Below, one piece after another: positions 8,104 to 15,012 of a stretch of 21,011 bases of DNA. The position numbers and the translations under genes were made by a program. The notes beneath the pieces were generated by a model. That model saw nothing but the letters and a program-made list of their open reading frames with translations. It did not search any database and was not told where the DNA came from. Position 1 is the stretch's first letter. Every line of letters begins with the position of its first letter. The stretch comes from DATDMG01 sp036518955. Its GTDB lineage: Bacteria; Actinomycetota; Actinomycetes; Actinomycetales; Kineosporiaceae. The stretch lies in the NCBI GenBank assembly GCA_036518955.1, contig DATDMG010000185.1, positions 1-21,011 of the forward strand. Reading direction: 5' to 3'.

Positions 8104-9327
8104 GTGCTCACCACCGTCCCGGTCACCCTGGCTGACGTAGAGGCCGCTCGCGAACTCGTCGTCGGCGTCGTCCGGCGCACCCCTCTGGAGCCCAACCGCG
8201 CGCTCTCGGAGCGGGTCGGTGGCCCGGTCTTCCTCAAGTGCGAGAACCTGCAGCGCGCCGGCTCTTTCAAGATCCGGGGCGCCTTCACCCGGATGAGCCG
8301 GCTGGGGGAGCCGGAGCGAGCCCGGGGGGTGGTGGCCGCGAGCGCCGGCAACCATGCCCAGGGAGTTGCCCTGGCGGCGCAGATCCTCGGCATCGCGGCC
8401 CGTATCTACATGCCGTCCGGCGCGCCGTTGCCCAAGATCCAGGCGACCCGCGGTTACGGGGCGCACGTCGAGTTCCACGGCCGGACCATCGACGAGGCCC
8501 TGCAGGCCGCGATCGCCTACGCGGCCGAGTCCGGGGCTGTGCTGATCCACCCGTTCGACCACCCGGACATCGTCGCCGGCCAAGGCACCGTCGGGCTGGA
8601 GGTGCTCGAGCAGTGCCCGGACGTCGAGACCCTGCTCGTCTGCACCGGCGGCGGGGGCCTGCTGGCCGGCATCGCGACGGCGGTCCGCGCGCTGCGCCCG
8701 CAGGTTCGGATCGTCGGCGTCCAGGCCGAGGACGCGGCCGCCTACCCCGTCTCGCTCGCCGCCGGGCACCCGGTGGCGTTGGGCTCGATGGCGACGATGG
8801 CCGACGGGATCGCGGTGGGCCGGCCGGGCGACGTCCCCTTCGCCGTGATCAGCCGGAAGGTGGACGACGTGGTCACGGTGAGCGAGGAGATGATCTCCCG
8901 GGCGCTGCTCTTCCTGCTGGAGCGGGCCAAGCTGGTCGTCGAGCCGGCCGGCGCGGTCGGGGTCGCCGCCTTGCTGTCCGACGATCTGGTCGGCCGGCTG
9001 CGCCCCCCGGTGGTGGCCGTGCTCTCCGGCGGAAACATCGACCCGCTGCTCATGATGCGGGTGATCCGCCACGGGATGACGGCGGCGGGCAGGTACCTGC
9101 AGTTCCGGCTCCGGATGCCGGACCGCCCGGGATCGCTCGCCTCGCTGCTGGCCCTGCTGGCCGAGGTGCGCGCGAACGTCCTGGAGGTCGAGCACGTCCG
9201 GACGTCGCCGCGGCTGTCCGTGGACGAGGTCGAGATCGCCCTCCGCCTGGAGACCCAGGGGTCGGACCACTGCGAGCAGGTGCTGGCGGCGCTACGCGCG
9301 TCGGGCCATGAACTCCTGTTCGGCTGA
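8104..9327 (+). CDS. ilvA: Threonine ammonia-lyase with C-terminal ACT domain
   Basis: A PLP enzyme that deaminates threonine to 2-oxobutyrate and ammonia, the entry step to isoleucine. The 407 residues comprise a fold-type II catalytic domain (about 1-320) and a C-terminal ACT domain (about 330-405, RYLQFRLRMPDRPGSLASLL), matching the short biosynthetic form with one ACT domain. Key motifs are SFKIRGAF with PLP Lys56, SAGNHAQGVA, the glycine loop CTGGGGLLAGIATA, and LSGGNIDPLL near the end of the catalytic domain. The ACT domain suggests allosteric control by branched-chain amino acids. The GTG 8104 gives a normal N-terminus (LTDVEAAR-type, here LADVEAARELV). The gene ends 1 base before the inverted repeat that separates it from the convergent Nudix gene. 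Confidence 0.93.
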   Translation: MLTTVPVTLADVEAARELVVGVVRRTPLEPNRALSERVGGPVFLKCENLQRAGSFKIRGAFTRMSRLGEPERARGVVAASAGNHAQGVALAAQILGIAARIYMPSGAPLPKIQATRGYGAHVEFHGRTIDEALQAAIAYAAESGAVLIHPFDHPDIVAGQGTVGLEVLEQCPDVETLLVCTGGGGLLAGIATAVRALRPQVRIVGVQAEDAAAYPVSLAAGHPVALGSMATMADGIAVGRPGDVPFAVISRKVDDVVTVSEEMISRALLFLLERAKLVVEPAGAVGVAALLSDDLVGRLRPPVVAVLSGGNIDPLLMMRVIRHGMTAAGRYLQFRLRMPDRPGSLASLLALLAEVRANVLEVEHVRTSPRLSVDEVEIALRLETQGSDHCEQVLAALRASGHELLFG

Positions 9328-9376
9328 CCGCCCCTCGTGATCACGAACCGCCAGCGGGCATGATCACGAGGGGCGG
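9328..9376. terminator. Perfect 16-bp inverted repeat between convergent genes (bidirectional terminator candidate)
   Basis: CCGCCCCTCGTGATCA at 9328-9343 is matched exactly by its reverse complement at 9361-9376, with a 17-base loop. The left arm starts directly after the ilvA stop. The right arm overlaps the last codons and the stop of the Nudix gene on the other strand, so each gene ends in the same 16-mer on its own strand. Neither side has a T-tract. The position between convergent genes supports a bidirectional transcription end. Confidence 0.75.
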
Positions 9377-9918
9377 TGGAAGCCGAACGTCGTCACGGGG
9401 CACAGGGTCCGGTCTCGGAGGGCGGCCAGGATCAGCCGCTCGTGCGGCACCACCGGGTCGGGCAGTGCGGCCAGGTCGAACCACTCCAGGGCGGCGCTCT
9501 TGTGCCGCTCGACGATCCGGGGCTCCCCGCTCCAGCGCCGACAGGCGAAGAAGAAGTCGACCCGTTCGTCGAGCGGGTCGCCGGTGCCCTGGGTGCGGTG
9601 CATCGCGGTGATCGGCTCCAGGTCGGCCAGGGCTACCACGACGTCCAGCTCCTCGGCGGCCTCGCGGCAGGCGGCCTGCGTGGCCGACTCGCCGCGTTCC
9701 ACGTGGCCGGCGGCCGCCGCCGCCCAATGCCCGTCCATGAAACCGGTGCCCTGCCGGAGCTGGAGCAGTACCTGGTCCCGATCGCCGTCCCGGCGCAGGA
9801 ACACCACGTAGGAGGCCGGGACGACGCGGAAACGGTCACCGACCGCCTGCCCGGCGGTCCCGTCCTGCCCGGCCGTCCCGTCCCGCCCGGCCGTCCCGTC
9901 CCGCCCGGTGGTGGTCAC
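9364..9918 (-). CDS. Nudix hydrolase with short repetitive N-terminus
   Basis: A 184-residue Nudix hydrolase; the family cleaves nucleoside diphosphates linked to another group, and the substrate is unknown here. The Nudix box spans residues 71-93: Gly71, Glu77, Arg85-Glu86 and Glu89-Glu90 are all at the proper spacing, so the Mg-binding residues are intact; the usual late Gly is Asp92. The core begins about residue 30 (RVVPASYVVFLRR). Before it lie about 28 low-complexity residues made of GRDGTA/GQDGTA units from an 18-bp tandem repeat. The GTG start follows the greA stop with no gap, so translation is probably coupled to greA. No better internal start precedes the core. Its 3' end is part of the inverted repeat shared with ilvA. 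Confidence 0.88.
   Translation of the reverse strand: MTTTGRDGTAGRDGTAGQDGTAGQAVGDRFRVVPASYVVFLRRDGDRDQVLLQLRQGTGFMDGHWAAAAAGHVERGESATQAACREAAEELDVVVALADLEPITAMHRTQGTGDPLDERVDFFFACRRWSGEPRIVERHKSAALEWFDLAALPDPVVPHERLILAALRDRTLCPVTTFGFHRPS
9853..9906 (-). repeat. Three 18-bp tandem units at the Nudix N-terminus
   Basis: Units lie at 9853-9870, 9871-9888 and 9889-9906. The last two are identical and the first differs at two positions. They are in frame and encode GRDGTA, GRDGTA and GQDGTA in residues 5-22 of the Nudix protein. Confidence 0.95.
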
Positions 9919-10410
9919 TCAGCCGCCGAAGGGCTTGGCGGCCTTGATCACTACCGGGATCTCCCGGCCGTTGGGCGCGGTGTACGAGACGTGGTCGCCC
10001 GCCTTGTGGCCGAGGATGGCGGAGCCCAGCGGGCTCCTCTCGCTGTAGACGTCGAGATCGGTGTCACCGGCGACCTCTCGGCTGCCGAGCAGGAACGTCT
10101 CCTCGTCGCCGGCGAGTTCCACGGTGACCACCATGCCGATCGCCACGCTGCCGTCGCTGCTCACCGGTGCCTCGCCGACCTGCGCGTGTTCCAACAGGTG
10201 GCGGAGCTGCCGGATCCGGGCCTCCTGCCGGCCCTGCTCCTCCTTGGCCGCGTGGTAGCCGCCGTTCTCGCGGAGGTCGCCCTCCAGCCGGGCTTCCTCG
10301 ATCTTCTTCGCGAGCTGTGCGCGTCCCTCACCAGACATGAACTCGAGCTCTGCCCTGAGGCGGTCGTACGCCTCCTGGGTCAGCCAGGTGACACCTGTCG
10401 TCTCGGTCAT
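9919..10410 (-). CDS. greA: Transcription elongation factor GreA
   Basis: GreA enters the secondary channel of RNA polymerase and stimulates cleavage of backtracked RNA. The 163-residue protein has the N-terminal coiled coil (about residues 10-78) with the catalytic tip GDLRENGGYHAAKEEQGRQE, where Asp45 and Glu48 are the expected acidic pair, and the C-terminal FKBP-like domain ending SPLGSAILGHKAGDHVSYTA. The DLRENGGY tip is the actinobacterial variant of the DLSENAEY tip. The ATG at 10410 is preceded by GGGAG at 5 bases; an in-frame GTG two codons earlier (10416) is less well placed. A promoter candidate lies at 10533-10560, giving a leader of about 115 bases. greA next to DUF4307 and mca is the M. 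tuberculosis arrangement. Confidence 0.96.
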   Translation of the reverse strand: MTETTGVTWLTQEAYDRLRAELEFMSGEGRAQLAKKIEEARLEGDLRENGGYHAAKEEQGRQEARIRQLRHLLEHAQVGEAPVSSDGSVAIGMVVTVELAGDEETFLLGSREVAGDTDLDVYSERSPLGSAILGHKAGDHVSYTAPNGREIPVVIKAAKPFGG

Positions 10411-10532
10411 GCCCACTCCCTGTCATCGTGGCGGCGTCCTGCCGCGGGGTCGGTTCCAGCCTGCGCGATCCACGGCGTGGGGGAGAGTTGCCCCTCGCCG
10501 CGAAGGGCTGCTCGGCCGCAGGCGAATGCACG

Positions 10533-10560
10533 AGACTAGCAAGGCCTCGCCGGGTGGCAA
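10533..10560 (-). promoter_or_regulatory. Candidate housekeeping promoter of greA
   Basis: On the minus strand TTGCCA (10560-10555), a 16-base spacer and TAGTCT (10538-10533) resemble a principal-sigma promoter. It sits in the 152-base gap right after the DUF4307 stop and points at greA, so greA may be transcribed apart from the upstream gene. The leader is about 115 bases, with no obvious riboswitch. Confidence 0.45.
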
Positions 10561-10562
10561 GG

Positions 10563-10988
10563 TCATCCATTCCCGGTGTGCGCCAGGGCGCAGGCCCGGA
10601 CGGTGGCTGAGGCCGCCGCCTCGGTCGTCGGCACGACGGCGGTCACCCTGAAGGTCTTCGCCGAGGCCGGGCCGGCCGGGACGTCCCTCCGCCCCACCTC
10701 GGCGAGGCCCTGGTTGAAGACCCGCACCGTGCAGACCACACGCCGGCCCGGATCGGTGGTGACGTCGAAGCCGAACCGGGCGTGCCCGTCGTCCACCAGG
10801 GTGAACGCGCCGTCCTGCCATCGTACCGGGACGTGCGCCGACGACCACGCCGTCCAGGCCGCCCAGCCGGTCAGTGCCAGGGCGAGCAGGCCCGCCACGA
10901 CGATCCCGACGATCCGGTCGCGGCGTGAGCGTGACCGGACGACGCCGTAGCGGTCCGCCGGCACCGCGGGTGCCGTGCTCTGCGTCAT
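10563..10988 (-). CDS. DUF4307 single-pass membrane protein
   Basis: A 141-residue protein with a cytoplasmic basic N-terminus (RSRSRRDR, about residues 18-25), one transmembrane helix at about 27-48 (IVGIVVAGLLALALTGWAAW) and a C-terminal, probably extracytoplasmic, beta-rich domain of about 90 residues with two cysteines (VCTVRVFNQ and RACALAH). This fits DUF4307, a family found beside mca and greA in many actinobacteria (M. tuberculosis Rv1081c, from memory). The function is unknown. The ATG is 9 bases after GGAGG. It is divergent from mca across 98 bases, so the two may share regulation. Confidence 0.8.
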   Translation of the reverse strand: MTQSTAPAVPADRYGVVRSRSRRDRIVGIVVAGLLALALTGWAAWTAWSSAHVPVRWQDGAFTLVDDGHARFGFDVTTDPGRRVVCTVRVFNQGLAEVGRRDVPAGPASAKTFRVTAVVPTTEAAASATVRACALAHTGNG

Positions 10989-11086
10989 CCCGCTCGACCT
11001 CCCGACGTCCTGGCGGGGGACCGGGAAGGTCCCGGCCGTCGGGAATAATTGTCCCTCAGGAACCCGACCGAGCAGGAGGAGACCCG
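10989..11086. promoter_or_regulatory. Divergent DUF4307/mca promoter region
   Basis: The 98-base gap contains the only AT-rich patch in the area (GGAATAATTG at 11042-11051); AATAAT at 11044-11049 is a fair -10 match for mca. A small inverted repeat GGGACC (11017-11022) / GGTCCC (11028-11033) lies about where a -35 would be and could be an operator. The mca ribosome binding site AGGAGGA is at 11074-11080. Assignments beyond the RBS are tentative. Confidence 0.35.
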
Positions 11087-11980
11087 GTGGCCGATCGCCT
11101 CAGGCTGATGGCCGTGCACGCCCATCCCGACGACGAGTCGAGCAAGGGCGCCGGCACGATGGCCCGTTATCTGGCCGAAGGAGCCGAGGTTCTCGTCGTG
11201 ACCTGCACCGGAGGGGAGCGTGGCGACGTCCTCAACCCCGGCCTGAAGGACAACCCGGACCTGGCGCGTGACATCGCCGAGTTCCGCCGGCGCGAGATGG
11301 CGCGGGCCGTGGCCGAGCTCGGCGTGCGGCACCGGTGGTTGGGGTTCGTCGATTCCGGGCTGCCCGAGGGCGACCCGCCGCCCCCGCTGCCGCAGGGTTG
11401 CTTCGCCCGGCAGCCGCTGGAGATCGCCAGCGCGCCGCTGGTCAAGCTGGTGCGGGCGTTCCGGCCGCACGTGATGACGACCTACGACGAGAACGGTGGC
11501 TACCCGCACCCCGACCACATCATGTGCCACCGGATCTCGGTGGAGGCGTTCGAGGCGGCGGGCGACCCGGAGCGGTACCCGGGCGTGGGTGATCCCTGGC
11601 AACCCCTGAAGTTGTACTACGACCGCGGGTTCAGCCGAGCCAAGATCATGGCCTTCCACGAGTGGTTCATCGCTCACCGCGAGTCCTCGCCCTTCACCGA
11701 GTGGTTGCAGCGCTGGACCGACCGCGCCGAGTCGGCCCAGTGGCGCGAGCCGGTCGTGACGACCCAGGTGAACGTCGCCGACTACCTCGACGTCCGGGAC
11801 CGGGCCCTGATCGCCCATGCCACCCAGATCGACCCCAACGGCTGGTTCTTCCTGATCCCGCACGAGGTGCAGCGGGAGGTCTGGCCGTGGGAGGATTTCG
11901 AGCTGGTGCGGTCGCTGGTCCCGGCGCCGACGCCGGAGGACGACCTGTTCGCCGGGCTGCGTCCGCGAGTGGAGGTGTGA
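11087..11980 (+). CDS. mca: Mycothiol S-conjugate amidase
   Basis: Mca hydrolyses mycothiol S-conjugates of electrophiles and antibiotics to a mercapturic acid, which is exported, and GlcN-Ins, which is recycled to mycothiol. The 297-residue PIG-L-type zinc amidase has AVHAHPDDESSKG (His13 and Asp16 as zinc ligands) and GYPHPDH (residues 138-144, third histidine ligand), plus CTGGERGDVLNP and WFFLIPHEVQREVWPWEDF. The homologous MshB deacetylase differs in these later parts; length and tail favour Mca. GTG 11087 is 6 bases after AGGAGGA and gives MADRLRLMAVHAHPDD; the frame is open further upstream into the divergent gene but is not needed. The stop overlaps the next ATG as TGATG, so the pair is coupled. 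Confidence 0.95.
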   Translation: MADRLRLMAVHAHPDDESSKGAGTMARYLAEGAEVLVVTCTGGERGDVLNPGLKDNPDLARDIAEFRRREMARAVAELGVRHRWLGFVDSGLPEGDPPPPLPQGCFARQPLEIASAPLVKLVRAFRPHVMTTYDENGGYPHPDHIMCHRISVEAFEAAGDPERYPGVGDPWQPLKLYYDRGFSRAKIMAFHEWFIAHRESSPFTEWLQRWTDRAESAQWREPVVTTQVNVADYLDVRDRALIAHATQIDPNGWFFLIPHEVQREVWPWEDFELVRSLVPAPTPEDDLFAGLRPRVEV

Positions 11981-12240
11981 TGCTCGTCGCGGCTGGTGCC
12001 GACCCCCGGTATGCCTCACCGGGGGTGCTGGGCTTTCTGGTGATCTTCTTCTTGGCGGTCGCCACGTGGCTGCTGATCCGCAGCATGGTCGGGCACCTGC
12101 GCAAGGTCCGCTACAGCGCGGAGCTGGCGGAGCGGCAGGCGGCCGAGGTCGCGGCCGGTGGCTCCACGGCCGGTGGCTCCACGGCCGGCGACCCGAAGCG
12201 GGTGCCGTCGACGCCCGGCCCGGACGCCGCCGGGCGCTGA
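11980..12240 (+). CDS. Small single-pass membrane protein downstream of mca
   Basis: An 86-residue protein. A short N-terminus (MLVAAGADPRYASPG) is followed by one hydrophobic helix at about residues 16-36 (VLGFLVIFFLAVATWLLI), then a basic and charged region (SMVGHLRKVRYSAELAERQ) and a low-complexity tail with GGSTAGGSTAG. ATG 11980 overlaps the mca stop, with GGAGG 4 bases from the ATG. It matches in place, size and layout the small membrane protein after mca in mycobacteria (Rv1083, from memory). The function is unknown; the coupling suggests a role near Mca or the membrane export of its products. It is the last gene before the accessory block. Confidence 0.8.
   Translation: MLVAAGADPRYASPGVLGFLVIFFLAVATWLLIRSMVGHLRKVRYSAELAERQAAEVAAGGSTAGGSTAGDPKRVPSTPGPDAAGR
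12153..12182 (+). repeat. Exact 15-bp tandem duplication in the small membrane protein tail
   Basis: GGCCGGTGGCTCCAC occurs at 12153-12167 and again at 12168-12182 without change, in frame, encoding the doubled GGSTA of the C-terminal tail. Confidence 0.95.
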
Positions 12241-12259
12241 GCGCGCCGCCGCCTCCTGG

Positions 12260-12277
12260 GGCGCGTGGGCGCGCCGG
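12260..12277. terminator. GC hairpin between convergent genes
   Basis: GGCGCG (12260-12265) can pair with CGCGCC (12272-12277) across a 6-base loop in the 53-base gap between the small membrane protein and the convergent chemoreceptor gene. No T-tract follows. The location suits a terminator, but short GC stems are common in such DNA. Confidence 0.25.
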
Positions 12278-12293
12278 GCGCCCTGGCTGTGGG

Positions 12294-13427
12294 CTAGCCG
12301 AGCAGGCGGCGCAGCGACGCCGTCCGGTCGATCACGTCGGCGAGGGCCGTGTCGGAGTGCTCGGTCTGGTCAGCCGCCCGGCGGGCGCCCTCGGCGATGT
12401 CCGTCACGCTGGAGGACAGCTCGGCGGTGACCGCCGACTGTTCCTCGATCGCCGCGGCCACGGTCTCCTGGCCCTCGCTGATCGTCTGGATGAGGTGCTC
12501 GATCCGGGCGAGCGCGTCGACACCTTCCGCGGCGGCGCGCTGGATCGCCTCGATCCGGGCCTCGATGTCGCCGATCGACGCGGACGTCGTCCCGGCCAGC
12601 TGCTTCACCTCGTCGGCGACGACGGCGAACCCCTTGCCCGCCTCCCCGGCCCGGGCCGCCTCGATCGTCGCGTTGAGCGCCAGCATCTTGGTCTGCTCGG
12701 CGACGCCGGTGATGAGCCGGAGGAAGTCCCCGATCTCGGTGCTCGACCGCTGCAGGTCCCGGAGCTTCTCGGCGCCCTCGGAGACCGCCACGACGGCCTG
12801 CCGGGTCTGCGTCGACGACGCACTCGACGACCGGGCGATCTCGGCCACCGCGGCGCGCAGCTCCTCGGTGGCCGCCGCCGCCGTCTCGGCCTGTTCGGAC
12901 GTCGACCGGGCGACCTCCAACATGTCGTGGACGGTGCGCCGAACGGCGGCGCACGATTGCTCGACCGCCTGGTAGGCCGCGTCAGCCGCGGCGTTGCGCT
13001 CGGAGCAGTCCCGCCACAGCACGACGTAGCCGTGCCGCTGCCCGGACCGGTCCGTGACGGCGTTGATCTGGGTCTGCACGGTGATGCCGCCGAACTCGAA
13101 CGTCGCGCTCCGGGGCAGGGACCCCGGTTCGCGGAGGATCCGCTCGATCCGTGCCGGGTCGGAGTGGAACCGGTGGATGGAGCCGCCGACCAGCTCCGCG
13201 ACGTTGATCCCGAAGGCGCTCCGCAGCGCGGGAGCGAGCGTGCCGAGAGTGGCTCGCGCGGCGGCGTTGATCCAGACCAGGTTGAGGTCCAGGTCCGCGA
13301 TGAAGCAGTTGCCGGGCAAGCAGCCCAGCGTTGCCGCGAGCGGGTTGGTGGCGTCCGCGAGCATGCGCGCGAGAATCCCCTCGGAGTTCCCACGCCGGGA
13401 TCCGGGAGACAGCAGGTTCAGGGTCAC
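12294..13427 (-). CDS. Soluble PAS-domain methyl-accepting chemotaxis protein
   Basis: A 377-residue cytoplasmic chemoreceptor-like protein: no transmembrane segment or signal peptide. Residues about 35-145 form a PAS domain (CFIADLDLNLVWINAAARAT early, YVVLWRDCSERN at its end). A long helical signalling domain follows, with the kinase-contact tip VAEQTKMLALNATIEAARAG (about 242-261) and then GEAGKGFAVVADEVKQLAG, the strongest MCP signature. Only one PAS domain and no HAMP are present, like Aer-type or cytosolic energy/ligand sensors. GTG 13427 is 5 bases after GGAGG. No cheA, cheW or flagellar gene lies in the window. It is the last of three minus-strand genes after DUF1800 and DUF1501, 170 bases from the latter. 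The ligand is unknown. Confidence 0.92.
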   Translation of the reverse strand: MTLNLLSPGSRRGNSEGILARMLADATNPLAATLGCLPGNCFIADLDLNLVWINAAARATLGTLAPALRSAFGINVAELVGGSIHRFHSDPARIERILREPGSLPRSATFEFGGITVQTQINAVTDRSGQRHGYVVLWRDCSERNAAADAAYQAVEQSCAAVRRTVHDMLEVARSTSEQAETAAAATEELRAAVAEIARSSSASSTQTRQAVVAVSEGAEKLRDLQRSSTEIGDFLRLITGVAEQTKMLALNATIEAARAGEAGKGFAVVADEVKQLAGTTSASIGDIEARIEAIQRAAAEGVDALARIEHLIQTISEGQETVAAAIEEQSAVTAELSSSVTDIAEGARRAADQTEHSDTALADVIDRTASLRRLLG

Positions 13428-13449
13428 GGCAGCCTCCAGCCGGCGTCGG

Positions 13450-13471
13450 CGGTGTCTTCAACGGTGTCTTC
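13450..13471. repeat. 10-bp direct repeat upstream of the chemoreceptor gene
   Basis: CGGTGTCTTC occurs at 13450-13459 and 13462-13471, a 12-base period, 23-44 bases upstream of the chemoreceptor start. A CTCGCC/GGCGAG stem (13474-13489) abuts it. The rest of the 170-base gap (13428-13597) shows no clear promoter; these may be regulator sites. Confidence 0.5.
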
Positions 13472-13597
13472 GGCTCGCCGGGTGGCGAGCCTGAGACCGT
13501 CGCGGACCCTTCTCGGTGCCGTCCGGCCGGCGAGGGCCCGGGCCAGGAACCGCCGACGGCCGACGACCGTCGCGCCGTGGTCGTCCGTCCGGTCCGG

Positions 13598-14896
13598 TCA
13601 GCGGCTGATCGCGCCCACCGGCTCTCGCCGGTACCCCGGGAAGATGTCCGCGACGGAACCGAGCCCCATCCGCGCGGTGAGGGCCTCGGCCAGGACGGCG
13701 CGGTAGTCGGTGGTGACCGCGAGGTCCTGCCCGCCGTCCAGATCCGCCGTGGACAGGCCTGGCCACAGCCCGTGCACCTTCCCGCCGTTCACGCCGCCCC
13801 CGAGGAGCAGCATGACGCTGCCGCGCCCGTGGTCCAGGCCGTTGTTGCCGTTCTGCCGTGCCCGGCGCCCGAACTCGGTGAGGGTGACCACGGTCACCCG
13901 GTCCAGCTCGGGGCCGAGGTCCTGGGCGAAGGCCGCCAGCCCGTCGGCGAGCGTCTTCAGGTTCGGGGCGAAGCGGCCGCCGTCGACCGAACCGTGGTTG
14001 GCGTGGATGTCCCACCCGGCCAGCTCCACGGTCGCCACCCGAAGACCTGCCCTGGCCTTGACGAGCTGGGCGACGTCGCGCAGCCCCTGCCCGAAGCCGC
14101 CGCTGGGGTACAGCGGGCCACCCACCGCCCCGGTCCCCGGTGGCAGTGTCTGGGCGATCTGGCCGACGGCCGCCAGCGCCGTCGCCATCGGGCCGCCGAT
14201 GTCGCCGGGGGCGCCGGTGTGCAGCTGCGCGAGAGCCCGCTGCCAGAGGGCGGCAGGGGTGGCGGCGGTGTCGACCGGCAGCGTGACGTCGTCCAGTTTC
14301 GCCGCGCTGAGCACCGGCTGTGGGCCGCGCAGCAGCCCCGGCACGCCCGGGCGCCCGAGCGAGACCCCCTCCAGGACGTCGCCCGCGGGCAGGACGGCCA
14401 GGGTCCGGTCCAGCCAGCCGGTGCGGATGGACGTGTCCGGGGCGGCTCGGTCCAGGTCCGCGGCCGCGACGGCGTGCGAGCGGCTGGGGGACGGCTGGCC
14501 GACGGCGTGGACGGCGGCGAGCCTGCCCGCCGTCCACAGCGGGAAGACGGGGGCGAGCGCCGGGTGCAGGGCGAACCGGGAGTCCACCTGGATGGCCGAC
14601 GACTCCCGGACGGCGATGGTGGGCCGGTTGGGGGCGTAGTCCGGGTCACCGATCGGGGCGATCACGGACAGCCCGTCGATTCCGCCGGACAGCCTGATGG
14701 TGACCAGCACGTTGCCCGCCGCAGCGTGGTCCGGTGCCGCGAACGCCAGCTCCACCTCGCCGAGGACGGCCGTGAGCAGGGCACTGCCGCCGAGCGCGGT
14801 GAGGACGCCGCGCCGCGACAGCTCCAGCCGGTGTCCGCCCTGGTGGCCGTGCGGTGGCGCCTGCCGGGACAGGGGTCGGAAGGTCGGGGTTCTCAT
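13598..14896 (-). CDS. DUF1501 protein with Tat signal peptide
   Basis: A 432-residue exported protein of family DUF1501, which is placed in the alkaline phosphatase/sulfatase fold group; the activity is not established. The N-terminus has a twin-arginine signal: SRRGVLTALGGSALLTAVLG with Arg28-Arg29, a hydrophobic stretch, and an AFA-A cleavage site near residue 53. Family marks are IRLSGGIDGLSVIAPI, SPSRSHAVAAADLDRA, VELAGWDIHANHG and TVVTLTEFGRRARQNGNNGL with DHGRG (about residues 336-359), the most conserved patch. The ATG at 14896 is 5 bases after GGAG. It follows the DUF1800 gene at 116 bases on the same strand, the usual partner order in bacteria. The folded-export route suggests a cofactor or metal is loaded in the cytoplasm. 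Confidence 0.9.
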   Translation of the reverse strand: MRTPTFRPLSRQAPPHGHQGGHRLELSRRGVLTALGGSALLTAVLGEVELAFAAPDHAAAGNVLVTIRLSGGIDGLSVIAPIGDPDYAPNRPTIAVRESSAIQVDSRFALHPALAPVFPLWTAGRLAAVHAVGQPSPSRSHAVAAADLDRAAPDTSIRTGWLDRTLAVLPAGDVLEGVSLGRPGVPGLLRGPQPVLSAAKLDDVTLPVDTAATPAALWQRALAQLHTGAPGDIGGPMATALAAVGQIAQTLPPGTGAVGGPLYPSGGFGQGLRDVAQLVKARAGLRVATVELAGWDIHANHGSVDGGRFAPNLKTLADGLAAFAQDLGPELDRVTVVTLTEFGRRARQNGNNGLDHGRGSVMLLLGGGVNGGKVHGLWPGLSTADLDGGQDLAVTTDYRAVLAEALTARMGLGSVADIFPGYRREPVGAISR

Positions 14897-14944
14897 CTCG
14901 TCTCCGGTGGCGGTCGGCGGGGTGAGGTGAGCACGGTGCGGGGT

Positions 14945-14994
14945 GAGCTGGGCTGCGGTGGTCCTGCGGCGAGCTGGGTTGCGGTGGTCCTGCG
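14945..14994. repeat. 24-bp direct repeat in the DUF1800-DUF1501 spacer
   Basis: The 24 bases at 14945-14968 recur at 14971-14994 with one difference (14953 C, 14979 T) and a 26-base period. A shorter CGGGGTGAG repeat (14918-14926 and 14939-14947) lies beside it. Together they fill most of the 116-base gap (14897-15012). The role is unknown; tandem regulator sites or slippage are both possible. Confidence 0.85.
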
Positions 14995-15012
14995 TGTGCG
15001 GTGGAGCGGTCA

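Noticed and set aside
9376..10539. Plus-strand 387-codon frame opposite the Nudix gene and greA
   Set aside because: Opposite two well-supported genes, no domain, artefactual composition.
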